A program made the translations under genes and the position numbers. Below are positions 23,092-33,802 of a DNA stretch of 64,000 bases, piece after piece. The stretch lies in the NCBI RefSeq assembly GCF_026230105.1, contig NC_079480.1, positions 31,600,488-31,664,487 on the forward strand, read 5' to 3'. Under the pieces are notes generated by a model. That model did not search any database. It was given only the letters and a program-made list of their open reading frames with translations, and was not told where the DNA came from. This DNA is from Diorhabda sublineata. Taxonomy: Eukaryota; Arthropoda; Insecta; Coleoptera; Chrysomelidae. Each line of letters begins with the position of its first letter. Position 1 is the stretch's first letter.

Positions 23092-24130
23092 AACATACAA
23101 AACGACGAAGTGAAAATCAGAATTTAATCAGCATTTATCTTTCCAAAATATACGTCGAAACGTTCTCAAATCCAGGTTTCTTTATGATATTCCTGTTAGG
23201 CGATAAGTTATGTTGATTCAAATTATTATGGATGATCTCATTTTTTCCGGATTCTACGTATATGGTTTTCACTTTCCCAATCTCCTTTTCGCGAATTTTA
23301 TTAACCTTCGCTTGATCATACATTCCATATCTTTTCAGGTCTTCTCGATATCATCTTCAAATCAGCTTTATACTTGTTTGAGAATAAAATATTTCCCAAT
23401 CCGACACAATATCTCTCAAAAATATGGTAACATCAGGGAAATTTGGATCAATCCCGTGAAAACATCAGAATTGATTTGGATTAAATATATGTAAACAGAT
23501 AGTTTATTGCCTAGATTCACACATCAGGTTCCCAAAAGAAAACTGAAAATAATATAAAGGTTGTAGAATGAAACCGTTAGAGATGGCCATAGTTTTTTTG
23601 AAGCTTGTTAAAATTAAAAGTACTTATGTTATAATTAAACTTTTATTCCTAAAGTAATCATCAATAGATGAGGCATACAAAACAAGGAAGTGGAGAATCA
23701 GAATCCAAACAGCTATACGTCCAAACGTTCTCTATTCCAGTTTTTTTTTCATGATAGATGATTAGTTACGTTGACCAAAATACTTATGGATCACCTCACT
23801 TTTTCCGGATTCTACCTAAGTGGGTTTTGCCTTCCCAATCTACTTTTCGCGAATTTTATCAAGCTTTGCTTGATCTTACACTCCATATCTTTTTATTACC
23901 CTTCTTGATATCGTCTTCAAAACAGCTGTATATTTGTTTGTGAATAAAATATTTGTCAACCCGACTCAAATATGGCAACATCCTACTAATATTAAACTAA
24001 AGGAAATTTGGATTTCTGCTAATTAATCACGCGAAAACATCAGAATTCATAATTTTTTGAGGCTTGATAAAATTAACAATATTTATGTTACAATTGAACT
24101 TTCATTTCAAAAGTTATCATCAATAATTTG
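23092..24130. repeat. Tandem duplication of a segment of about 0.5 kb, family unknown
   Basis: Copy 1 (about 23092-23670) and copy 2 (about 23671-24130) share ordered blocks. These are catacaaaac.a.gaagtg, the run tttttccggattctac, tcccaatct.cttttcgcg, cttgatc, cgtgaaaacatcagaatt, and a tail with aaaattaa..ta.ttatgtta. Copy 2 is shorter. No encoded domain is recognised on either strand. Confidence 0.75.
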
Positions 24131-25029
24131 GCTTCGAAAAATCAACATTAAATTAAAATTGTTATAATAAAAACAACAGTGTATTCAAATAAAAACGTAG
24201 TTGACCATTAAGGGGAGTTTCTCATAATAATGCGGCAGATATGCACCTGCATTTTCTCCAGATATTGCCTTATTCAATAAACATTTATTCTCTTTATCAC
24301 GAAATTTTCAAAAATTCTATCTTATAGGGAACAACTCTCCTATGACTTGGACTTGGGATATGTAGTTAGAGGGTGAAATTTTGATAACAAATATACGAAA
24401 ATGGAACCGTTCTGGCCAAGGAACAGATAACAAAAGAAAACAATTACTATATACAGGGTGTTTCAAAAAAGGTGATCCCGTCTCTAAGATAGATAAGAAA
24501 ATGAAAAATATTTGGTGTTTGCTCAGTAAAAAATTACCTAAAATTAAGAACATTTAGAAGTATTAATAAATCAAAAGGTCTAAGAAATAAGAAATTGAAG
24601 TAATAAAATATTTTTAGCTATGTTTTCATGTATTTATGTTAGTGGTTGAGTATTATGTACCTACATAATAAACTTATTTTCAAAAATCGAAAAACCGTGA
24701 GTCGTGAGATTAAACGTGGCATCCCTGACCGTAGCCAGAATGAAGAAGCGATGTACTTAATATTGGTAAACATGGTAACATATGTCAAGTAAATGTACAT
24801 AGCTGAAAAATTACAAAAATCTGTTCCAAGACAAGAAACTAGAATAAACGCAAGTTTCTAACTAATCCTGTTGCGTACTTTAAATTAGAAACATTATAAT
24901 GAATATCTTTCCAAAAAATAAAGTTAAAATATTGGGATGAATATATAAGGGAGCACTAAATAAAATTCTGATAATATTTTTTTTCAATTTAATTGCAAAT
25001 TCACAATCTACTCAAGAAATACAGAGTAA
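24131..25029. other. AT-rich spacer
   Basis: Contains tatacagggtgtttcaaaa at about 24452, a sequence typical of MITE ends, but no partner end was found. No gene recognised. Confidence 0.5.
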
Positions 25030-25995
25030 TAAATAGTAAATGTTATGGTTCTCCTCTATGAGGTCTTCCGGCCAGCGTCTTTTCAATCTTTTCTGTTCCA
25101 TTGGATCAGTGTAAAGCTTGAATATTAGTGGAACCACCGGTTTTAGGAAAATTTTGTACATAAGTATATTATTTTCTATTGTTAACTGCCGATTAGTCAG
25201 TTCATATTTTGAAGTTTTAGCTCTAGTTGTGTTTTTTCAGCTTGTATGTGCTTGTTCCAAGTTAACTTTTGGTCCAAGCGTAGTCCAGTATAGGATTTGA
25301 CTTCTGTTTTCACTGGAATCGGCATATCGTTAATGGTCACTTGCAGACGGACACTTCGTTTTGTGGTGAACTTGATTTGTGTGGATTTGTCAGTGTCTCC
25401 ACTGATGTAGCCATTCTTGTAGAACATTTAGGTGGTATTGTAGCTTTTCTGATGCTCTTGTAGGGTCTGCATCTGAAGACATTATTGCAGTGTCATCTGC
25501 GACGGTAGCGATTAAAGTATCGTCGGTAATTAGAACATCAGCAGTATACATAATGTACAGATAAGGGACAAGGACACTTCCTTGGGGAACACCTAACTTT
25601 ATGGGTTGATAATCGGATAAGGAGGTTCGGACTTTGACTTGTATATATCTATTACTTAGGTAAGATTTAAGTAAAAGGAAGATATGATGGGGTAATTTTT
25701 GTTTTATTTTGAACAGTAGTCCTTGGTGCTATACTTTGTCGAAAACCTGTTGGATATCTAAAAATGCTGAAGCACATGATTCCTTTTGTTAAAGTGCTTG
25801 CTTGATATTGTTCACTGATCTATGAAACTGTTGGATTGTCGAGTGTTGTTGTCTGAATCCAAATTGATGTGTTGGAAACTTCTTCTTTTTGAATATTGCA
25901 TTTATAATCATTATAATTGATAAATAAGCTGATATTGATAACATACAAACTCCGAATAATATAAAAATACCAAAAGAACTTTTCCACTTATGCAC
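25030..25995 (-). pseudogene. Jockey-type LINE reverse transcriptase relic
   Basis: Read on the minus strand with frame changes, the RT motifs appear in order. FGFRQQHSTIQQFHRSVNNI is followed by a degraded SAFLDIQQVFDKV (motif A), PHHIFLLLKSYLSNRY, VPQGSVLVPYLY..YTAD (motif B), TVADDTAIMSSD (motif C, the catalytic ADD) and FTTKRSVRLQVTIND..IPV. It ends in LRLDQKLTWNKHI. The element copied itself from RNA by target-primed reverse transcription. Several frameshifts are needed to read through, and neither the endonuclease nor the 3' end is recognised. Confidence 0.85.
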
Positions 25996-26215
25996 TTAAC
26001 GAATAGAATTCAACGATTTGCAAGTTCCGATCTGTCGAAGTTTGACTATAAGATGTACATGTATTACCTGGTTTGCATGTACTTTTAGTTAAAAAAATGT
26101 CACTATGTTATGAAGTTAATAACAATTTGGTTGAAAAATAGGGGAGCAAGGTATTAATTGTTCTATAAAAACAGTATTCAGTGATTCTCTACAAATTTCA
26201 AATGAAGCAACGTTT
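25996..26215. other. Spacer upstream of the MITE
   Basis: Nothing recognised. Confidence 0.5.
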
Positions 26216-26560
26216 CTTCTTTAAAGTCGCTTAATATATTGCAATACAACGTGCAAGAAATTGCATGCAAGTCTCTGTAAACGATAAAATAAAACAAATT
26301 CATAACCTCAAATTTTATCTAATATTTTGTATCTAGTTCAACAAAAAATAAATAACTTTAGAAAGTCAGCTGATCTGTTAAGTCAAAAGTAACTAGATTG
26401 CAGCTTGCACGCAATAAAAATGGCAGCAAACCGATAATGTCAAGGTCATGCTAGAAACAATCAAATAAACTTTATCTGCGCATGTTTTTGATCAAAAAAT
26501 ATTGCGTCTTGTATTGCATTGCACGTTGTATTGCATCATGTCAAGCGTCCTTTAAAACAC
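26216..26560. mobile_element. MITE upstream of the ind promoter
   Basis: The left end tctttaaagtcgctt ... ttgcaatacaacgtgcaa pairs inverted with the right end ttgcacgttgtattgcat ... aagcgtcctttaaaa. TIR length is about 45 bp with small gaps, and no protein is encoded. It ends about 240 bp before the TATA box of the homeobox gene, so it could have contributed or disrupted upstream control sequence; there is no direct evidence of either. Confidence 0.75.
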
Positions 26561-26699
26561 TATATTTAGCTCAAACTTCTAATACACCAATAAAACTTGT
26601 ATCTTACCTGAGATCAAACGCGCGTTGCCTCAATTGAATATTTACATGAAAAACCTCCCTTAATAGTTACTATACAATTTGTTTACAATGGTAAGAACT

Positions 26700-26797
26700 A
26701 ACAATCTGTTGGGAATCGAAAAGGGCAGGTATAAGGCGGAGCCCTAAACAATGCCGGTCACCCTTACAGGGTGAAATGAAACTAAGGAAGGGGAACA
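26700..26797 (+). promoter_or_regulatory. GC-richer proximal promoter region of ind
   Basis: This block is visibly less AT-rich than its flanks. It contains gggcaggtataagg, which includes caggta, the core of early-embryonic Zelda (TAGteam) sites in Drosophila. It also contains a perfect inverted repeat tcaccct-tac-agggtga at about 26758-26774. Factor identities are inference from consensus only. Confidence 0.4.
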
Positions 26798-26804
26798 TAT
26801 ATAA
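26798..26804 (+). promoter_or_regulatory. TATA box of ind
   Basis: A perfect TATATAA lies 54 bp before the start codon. A loosely initiator-like acagtg follows at 26820-26825, and gttagttta after it. The exact start site is not determined, but a short 5' leader of about 30-35 nt is implied. Confidence 0.65.
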
Positions 26805-26857
26805 TTCGACCCTTGTTAAACAGTGGTTAGTTTAAGTGTATTTTCGGAGTATTGAGT

Positions 26858-27553
26858 ATGTCGAGATCATTTTTAGTTGATTCGTTGATAGGCAGTTCTA
26901 GTAAAGAACTTCAGCCTCAGTGTCATCCCGCCTTCGCATATCCGCCAAATTATATCAGCAGTTACCTATTTTCGCTCAATTTGGCTAGACAACAGCAACA
27001 ACAACAATTTTTATATCAACAATTTCAACCGAAACCACCGGTGAGACCAGTTCCTTCATTACCAGGAGCAATACCATTGGAAATACCAGTACCAGTGCAA
27101 ATACCAGCAAGTCCCGAATCAATATCTCCGCTGCGTAGTCCTACAGTTTCTCCTAAAAGGTCAGAAAGTAGAGAAACCACTCCAACTCCTCCGTCCAACC
27201 AACTTTCTTCTGCCAAAGATTCTAGCAAACGAATAAGAACAGCGTTCACCAGTACCCAGTTATTGGAATTGGAAAGAGAATTTTCTTCAAATATGTATCT
27301 ATCTAGATTAAGAAGAATTGAGATAGCTACTACATTAAGACTATCGGAGAAGCAAGTGAAGATTTGGTTTCAAAATAGAAGAGTGAAATATAAGAAAGAA
27401 GATTTGCCGGCAAGTTCAGGACATTCCAATAATGGATCCGGAAAGTGTTGTTGCTTCAGAGGTTGTGGCGGTTCTAGGACCACTAAAAGTTCCGTATCTA
27501 GTTGTGAAGATATTGACATTGACGTTACTAATACAGATGATAGCGAACATTGA
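26858..27553 (+). CDS. ind: Gsx-class homeobox protein, intermediate neuroblasts defective (ind) orthologue
   Basis: This encodes a 231-residue nuclear transcription factor. The ATG at 26858 is chosen because it gives MSRSFLVDSLI, the conserved Gsx N-terminal motif; the frame extends upstream only through a TTG. Residues 45-50 are poly-Gln, and 58-118 are rich in Pro and Ser. The homeodomain covers 123-182: it starts SKRIRTAF, contains LELEREFSSNMYLSRLRR, and helix 3 reads KIWFQNRRVKYKK with Gln50 and Asn51. The tail has a Cys cluster (CCCFRGC) and an acidic end (DIDIDVTNTDDSE). Gsx/ind proteins pattern the intermediate column of the neuroectoderm. The coding region has no intron, whereas vertebrate GSX genes have one before the homeobox. 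No canonical AATAAA follows within 400 bp. Other ANTP-class homeodomains lack this N-terminus, so the class call is firm. Confidence 0.93.
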   Translation: MSRSFLVDSLIGSSSKELQPQCHPAFAYPPNYISSYLFSLNLARQQQQQQFLYQQFQPKPPVRPVPSLPGAIPLEIPVPVQIPASPESISPLRSPTVSPKRSESRETTPTPPSNQLSSAKDSSKRIRTAFTSTQLLELEREFSSNMYLSRLRRIEIATTLRLSEKQVKIWFQNRRVKYKKEDLPASSGHSNNGSGKCCCFRGCGGSRTTKSSVSSCEDIDIDVTNTDDSEH

Positions 27554-27986
27554 TAAATAATTTTGTTAGTATATGTTGACTGTGGTAAGTCTTGGAATAG
27601 TTGTGCCTGTTTAAAATTTTGATAAGAAACACGGTTTTCTTGATGTTCAGACATATATTTATATAATTTGAAGCAATACTATTCGATCCAGTAAGTCTTA
27701 AGACGTCACATAAATGAAATTTCAACAACATTAATTTCATCAATTATCTGTAATTGTACGAATAATGTCGAAAAACTGTCGTACAAGTATTTTCGACACA
27801 ATATAAAATTATTTGTGTCTTGAAATGTATTTTTGACAATCTGATATTTTGAGAATATAGAATTATAATGTATATATATATATTGTGGATAACATATTTA
27901 TATTTTTGATACATGCCAAAGCTGTAAATAATATAGAAGAAATATATATTTTTCAATTAATATGAATTTTTTACTTATATCTATAC
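27554..27986 (+). other. 3' flank of ind
   Basis: AT-rich sequence expected to contain the 3' UTR. No perfect AATAAA is seen; weaker variants such as aatata occur at several places, so the polyadenylation site is undetermined. The flank ends at a foldback repeat. Confidence 0.5.
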
Positions 27987-27988
27987 TA

Positions 27989-28270
27989 GTCCGGTCAAAT
28001 TAGACCAAAAATTAAGGGTGGAGCTACATAAATGCCCATCAAGCTGAAAATCAGTGAAAATCAATAAAATTTGAACGTTCCCTACCATTTTCGTGTATTG
28101 AAAAAAATTTATTTAAGGTCAAAGGTAAAAAAAATTAGTATTTCGCTATTAACAGCAAAACCGTAAGTTTTATCATGAAAATACCTCAAAGAAAAATTAT
28201 AGATCATAAAATTATCTACAAAAAACGTATTAATATTTTTTTCCGACGAGCTACCTTTTTTGAGATATAA
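27989..28270. repeat. GTCCGGTCA-TIR family copy B (left part)
   Basis: Starts TA then gtccggtcaaattagacc. It follows copy A through tcaaaggt, catgaaaatacctcaaag, atcataaaattatctac and ttttttgagatataa. The right terminus is not found, and the downstream 340 bp show no recognised feature. It begins about 435 bp after the ind stop codon. Confidence 0.7.
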
Positions 28271-28611
28271 GGATTCAAAAAATTGTAAAAGTTATGTTTT
28301 AGACAAATCAAAAGAACGAGGTATAATCCAATTAATAGATGATATTTTTGAAGATACGCCTACTACATGGTCGTCAATAAACAATTCACGAATAACATTT
28401 TATTATGAAACAGTTCGACAACATTTGACCACACCTCTTGATGAAAATACTTGATGTTTCAATAAATATTTTGATTGCTTTACCTGAATGTTAGTAAAAT
28501 CCTTTTCTCGGATGTCACGCGGTTTCTCATTACTGTACTTTTCCTGTGAATATTCGGAACTAACAACTGCATCAAATAATTCTTTTGACATTGTGATGCA
28601 GATCTCTTGCA
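28271..28611. other. Spacer between two foldback repeats
   Basis: A 64-codon plus-strand frame (28260-28454) shows no recognised family; nothing else is seen. Confidence 0.5.
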
Positions 28612-28613
28612 TA

Positions 28614-29479
28614 GTCCAGTCAATTTAGGTAGATTCAGGCAAGAATTTCTAAAAATCGAGATACCCACCTATAAAGTCGCTTAAACTTGAATTCTCTACA
28701 ACTTTACAACATTTGTTTCAAAAATTTTTCCATACGGTGAATCGTTTCGGAGTTAGAGGGCGGAACGCGCGCGGTTAGAATCCGGTGTGCAATCAATTGG
28801 TAGTCCCGATCAAAATAATCTCTTATAAAGTTTACAAATTGTTGATAAATATATAATTATGAATAATTTCCATTTTGTTTTCAACAATTTACATTATATT
28901 CGAATTTTTTTTGCTTATGATTCATTTCCAATCAAATATAAATTCATTTAATAGCACTTACCTGCCCGTGTAGTTTCAAAATCTTAAAGAGAAAAATTTT
29001 AATCATGTTATAATTCAAATCTTATTTATAGTAATTATTGTTAAATTAATAGAAAATAATAGGAAAGAATTAGAAATATTGGACAGTTTTCTTCTTCAAA
29101 TGCTGCTGCAAGTTCATCCAATTTATTATTATTTTATTATTATTATACCAGTTGATTTTAAACGGGATTCTAGCCACGCGCGCTCTGCCCTGTATCTCAG
29201 AAACGATTTACCGTATGAAAACATTTTTGAAACAAAAGTTGTAGAGAATTACACACTCTACAATATTGATAATGAATACAAATGGCGTAAAATCTATAGG
29301 AAATCAGTTAAGGCAAAAAATCGACTTTTTTTACTTTTGACCCTTGATTTTTAAATTTGCTCGCATCGAATTATATAATAGTTTTGAGAGGAGTTTTAGG
29401 ATGTCAAATGAACAAATTTGAACGACTTTATAGCTGGGTATCTCGATTTTCCTAAGTGAACTACTTCAAATGACTGGAC
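28614..29479. mobile_element. MITE with GTCCAGTCA TIR and TA target duplication
   Basis: The ends are gtccagtca and tgactggac, each flanked by TA (28612-28613 and 29480-29481). Subterminal arms also pair: tctcgatttt..., ctctacaactt, acatttgtttcaaaaat, ttccatacggt, gaatcgtttc and cgcgcg recur inverted in the right half. It is a relative of the GTCCGGTCA family, probably moved by a Tc1/mariner-type transposase. No transposase is encoded. Confidence 0.85.
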
Positions 29480-29600
29480 TATATAGTGATTTTTGACTTC
29501 GGTGGTTATTTTAGATCAACATAGCGGAATTCTTAATCGTTTGTGTACATTGCCAAAAGCAACCAAAAATTTGTGAAGGTAGGCAACGAACAAGAAGTCG

Positions 29601-29925
29601 GAAGTTTTAACAAGCACACCCTACAGTGCAGTACTTGATCAGAATTTGGAGTAGAAAAATAAACTGTTAAAAGAAATCAAAAACCAAAAATAAAAAAATA
29701 CAAAAAAGGAAAGGAAATTTATCCCAGGATTCTAAAAACAATGGAAATGATACTTAATCATGGGAAATTAGTGGAACATGTCCTGAGGCAATGAAGGGTA
29801 CTATAAGCCCTCTGAAACAGATCTGATACAGTGCAAAAACTGTAAAAAATGGTTTCATAAAATTTGCACCCATATGAAGGACTGTATAATTATTTATGCC
29901 ATTTGTGCCCGAAAAGGTGATGACT
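29601..29925 (+). pseudogene. pogo/Tigger-type transposase C-terminal relic
   Basis: Translation gives EVLTSTPYSAVLDQNLE, then a Lys-rich stretch with stops, then YYKPSETDLIQCKNCKKWFHKIC and a YxICxxC-like remnant. Insect pogo/CENP-B-like transposases end in exactly this order: xVLTSTPYKxxLE, a basic/acidic linker, and a Cys-His finger resembling a PHD (CxxCxxWxHxxC). The DDE catalytic part is absent. Confidence 0.75.
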
Positions 29926-29929
29926 ATGT

Positions 29930-31212
29930 ACTCTTGAGAGTGAGTAAGATCCAATAGGAGCCGTTTTGAAAAATTTTTATCCCATTTTTGTTAACCATAA
30001 TAGGAAATCGTTAAGTTTTGCCCCGTTTTTCTATTCTCTCACTTGAATAAATATTTATTTTCGAAAATTGATTGAGTATAACTAATTTCTAACCCAGAGA
30101 AAGTTTTGTGCGTATTTTCACCTTATGTGATAATTAAACATTAATTACTAGCGATAATTTTCTAATTAACCTTAAAATCAGTTCATGAACAGATTAATGA
30201 ATGATTTAGACAATTTTTCTTTACATTTCAGTTATTCCACATTCTAAATAGGTATAGCTGAAATATTTTTCTATTGTTAGTGTTTAAAAAAAGATCGTTA
30301 TTAAATTAAGGGTGTACCCATTTTGGTTTGACGATTCTTCTCAAACAAAAGATAACACCCCAATCGATTGTCAAATTGTCACTTTAAGTACTTACGGCTA
30401 CCCTACACAATCCGAGTATTTCATAGAACATTTCCAGTTCATTCAATGTAACAATTGGTATTAAGTGTCTTTTTTTGTAAGTGAAACTGAATTTTAGAAA
30501 GTTCGATACTTTTTTGTTTAACGTTGACATTTTTTGAGGGTTGGGGTCTTTAAAAAATGTAGAACTACTTGTAATTTTTATTAGAATACTAAACCTTTAT
30601 TGTACTCTGAGGTAGAAAATCGCATCATATCGTTGCCTCTTGAATATTTTATGAGAACTGTTATTGAATTTTTATTTGATCTTGATGATTCAACAATTTA
30701 GGACACTTGTTAAAATTTTCGGATATTATTGAAAAAGTTAGAGGAAATTACTTTTATTAACAAGATGGGAAGTTTCAAATTTTACCATTGAAAAATATAC
30801 TCGACGACTTTTTGATTTGTATAAGCGGATTGTATTCTGATCTAATTAAACCTTATATCATTACAGAGTGTTTTATTAATAATTGAATAAATAGTATGCA
30901 TATAAAATCTTGAACATAAATTGTGAAAATTTGAGCTAAATATTAAAATTTGTTTTGGACGGTTCCTCAAGACTTTTGATTTTATTCATTGTTTTATTAC
31001 ACACGAATAACAAGATAAATCAAATTAAAAAATGTAATGTCTTGATACTTGATAAACCTCTGACAATATGCTGTGGAATTCCTTATTCGTAGTAATCCAA
31101 GGCGTTTAGATCAAAGTCGACAAAAATAAAGAAAAACTGGTAAGTAGTAGATATCGAGATGCGGGTTTTTGTTTCTTAAAGCGGCAAGAAAATTCTACAT
31201 ATATACTGGTTG
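29930..31212. other. AT-rich spacer, nothing recognised
   Basis: About 1.3 kb 3' of ind with no coding frame of note and no inverted repeat pair detected. A regulatory role is possible but unsupported. Confidence 0.5.
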
Positions 31213-31214
31213 TT

Positions 31215-31919
31215 CCATTTTTCGAAAATTGCATTTCTTTGCTTGGAAAAATTACACGAGTTGAAAAAATCTGTCGAAAATCGTTTCTCAGGGGTTTTCG
31301 GGTATGCTAAAATGAACACGGGGTGCTCGGTGATGGCTGTAAGGAAAAGGTGACGGAGAAAATGAAAAATGATAAATTACGAAAACATATTTTTGTATTT
31401 TTACTCAACTATTTATGAGAATGTTTTATTGTTATCTTAGTATAGTATATAGTCGTATTTACAAATGTGATGTATTTATATAATCATCTACAACATCTTC
31501 CAACTCATCTTCTTTTTCCTCTTTTTCCTCTATTTCCTCTTCTTCCTCGTCACTCTTCTCAGTCCGATTGGACATGACTTTTTGATTCGACAAATTGCCA
31601 TCACATGGTCCAGGCCATTTCGTTGGCTCCCGCACCTAAACTACATCTTTTTCGCAAGACCAAGAAACGATGTTCAGAATTTCTTTTATAATTTATAATA
31701 TTTATAATAAAATTTAAGACTGAACTTACATTTTCATCCCTTATACCATTGTAATAATTTTAACTCTCGAGGACCCCCCTAGAACCACCCTAGGACACGC
31801 CTGGTGAATTTCAATGGCGGAATTGGCTTCAGCGTGCCCGAAAATCTTCGAAAAACGATTTTTGTGAAATTTTTTCGGGTTTGTGATCGTTTGATAAGCA
31901 AAAAATGCAATTTTCGAAT
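31215..31919. mobile_element. MITE of about 700 bp with TIRs of about 95 bp
   Basis: The left arm (ttcgaaaattgcatttctttgctt ... aaaatcgttt ... ttttcgggtatgctaa) pairs with the right arm (cgtgcccgaaaatc ... aaaacgattttt ... aagcaaaaaatgcaattttcgaa). An internal polypyrimidine tract (about 31500-31562, tcttcctcg-type) is simple sequence. No protein is encoded. Confidence 0.75.
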
Positions 31920-32744
31920 CAGATAATCAATCAGATTATTGATTGATTATTACGAAGCTGCCGGAAGGCGTATGAACACAATTTCTTTGAAATATTCCTG
32001 CTAGACCGCCTGCGATAAGCAATGGCGTAGTTTGGTGAGATTTATTCAATTCATAAATTTCTTTGAATAAATAGAAATATGGCGTTCTTTAGACCATGGG
32101 CGAATGAAGACAATGAAATTGCATAGTAAAGTAAGAACAAAGACAAAAGTTTGATTTAATAATAAAGATTTAGATTAACAAACACAGCAAATTATTTTAA
32201 ATATATTCGAATGTTTAAAAAGTAAAATATTCAGCAATCTGATAATGAAATCATAATAAGACTTGATGAATTAACTAGAGTAAGTTAAATATGACAAGGA
32301 ACGAAAAATAAATCAATTACCATATTCATTGGAAAAGTTACTCCAAGAAGACTCGTAAAACTTATGGACTACCTGAAAGCCTGCCAACTAAGTAATAAAA
32401 TATAGATTTAATGATCGAATTACTGAATCTCAAGTACTCGATAATAACCCTTTGTGGTTGATGCGTAAAAAAGTCAAAATTCGGTATATTCCTTAAACGT
32501 CAATTTGAGAAAAGAAAAAAATTATTATGCTTAAACAACTGAACAATTCTAAGCGAAGCTCCCTGTGGAAAAAATCTGGCGACAAAGGTAGAAGTAATCA
32601 ACTTGCTTGGATTCCATCGTTTTAATCAACTGGTGGTAGATTTATTTATAATGGGTATTATAGGTGCTTGTCGTGCAGCCAAATTGCACTCTATGCAACT
32701 TGCAGATGTAGATCATAAATCTAGTTTCATGGTCTGTGTATCAA
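31920..32744. other. AT-rich spacer, nothing recognised
   Basis: No feature identified. Confidence 0.5.
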
Positions 32745-32749
32745 ATACC

Positions 32750-33300
32750 AAACCAAAATTTATTGTTGACCATTGATCGAAGCAGTGCGGGAAGTCTTCT
32801 TTGGTGAGGACTTTTAGGAACTCTGCCGTTTTTTGCTTTACCGCTTCCATCGACTCAAATCGGATCCGTTTCAAAGCAGATATTTTTCCAACATTTCAAG
32901 GAAATCTGAGCAGATCCGTTGACGCAAGAGATTTTGGTTAAGAGCCAAATTTTTTGGTACCAGCTTCGCACAGACTTTTGTCTGTTTCTTTATCGTTGTT
33001 TACAGTATCGGCAATCATTCGGCTCATTCGACGATCTGCACTCATAATTTGGTTGATTTTGGTTACTGTTTCTGGAGTTGAAAGAGTCATAGGGTGACCT
33101 GGGCGCTGGTGATCTTCAGTACTCTCTCGGCTTTCACTTAAGCGCTAACACCACTCAGAAACACGCGCGAGAGATAGAGAATTGTCCCCATAGGCCTCTT
33201 GCAACAATTTATTGCAGTTTTCCTGTTTTTCGACTCGATAAAAAAATACTTTCGAGGCTACTTTCTTCGTTTTCTGAGCAAATGGCTGTTTTACATGAGG
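32750..33300 (-). pseudogene. mariner transposase relic with the catalytic centre deleted
   Basis: On the minus strand the N-terminal part reads KQPFAQKTKKVASKV, KLLQEAYGDNSLSLARVSEW (helix-turn-helix), a SESRESTEDHQRPGHP linker and TVTKINQIMSADRRMS. After frame changes, LVPKNLALNQKSLRQRIC follows. It then jumps directly to the C-terminal RIRFESMEAVKQKTAEFLKV and DFPHCFDQW. All segments with the three catalytic Asp residues (TGDE, HxDNAPAH, SPDLAPxD) are missing. This is the classic structure of an internally deleted copy that can only be moved in trans. Stops and frameshifts confirm decay. Confidence 0.85.
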
Positions 33301-33380
33301 TAGGTAGCTAGCCTTGCCTCACAACCCTCCTCTTTTATCCGGGCTTGGGACCGGCAGCATGGTCGCTGAGCTACTCAATC
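33301..33380. repeat. GC-richer segment fused to an RTE tail
   Basis: The sequence cctcacaaccctcctctttt ... ccgggcttgggaccggcagc contrasts with the AT-rich background. It looks like the end of another repeat joined to the LINE tail. No family is assigned. Confidence 0.4.
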
Positions 33381-33802
33381 CGCCCAACGGCCATACTGGC
33401 AGAGTCAGATAAAACTTGTGTCAGACCAGTAATAACATACGCCATAGAAACGAGGGCGGAGACTGCAACTACTAAGCGGATTCTTAGAACGACCGAGATG
33501 AAGACATTACGCTCAATCACAGGGAAAACACTAAGAGACAGAATAAGGAGCAATGAAATCAGAAGAATGTGTGACGTTCCGGATATAGTGAGATGGGCCA
33601 GAACTAGAAGAAGAGCATGGAGAGATCATGTAAATAGAATGGACGACGATCGACTGGCGAAAATCGCAAATCGCAATACAAGTAGACCGCCTGGAAGACC
33701 ACCAAAGCGCTGGTATGAGAGCTGGTCCTCGGAGTCACAACTTAGGCTGCCTCTTTGAAAACACAAGAAATAGTTTTAAAATAAGAAGAAGAAGAAGAAG
33801 AA
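33381..33802 (+). pseudogene. RTE-type LINE 3' end
   Basis: The frame contains CVRPVITYAIETRAETATTK, RILRTTEMKTLRSITGKTLR, then RIRSNEIRRMCDVPDIVRW, RRAWRDHVNRMDDDRLAK and RPPGRPPKRWYESW. This is the conserved C-terminal tail of insect RTE-type endonuclease-reverse transcriptases, downstream of the polymerase core. It ends in an (AGA)n microsatellite (33784-33802), the kind of simple 3' tail that RTE elements carry. The insertion is 5'-truncated, so it has no catalytic domain. Confidence 0.85.
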
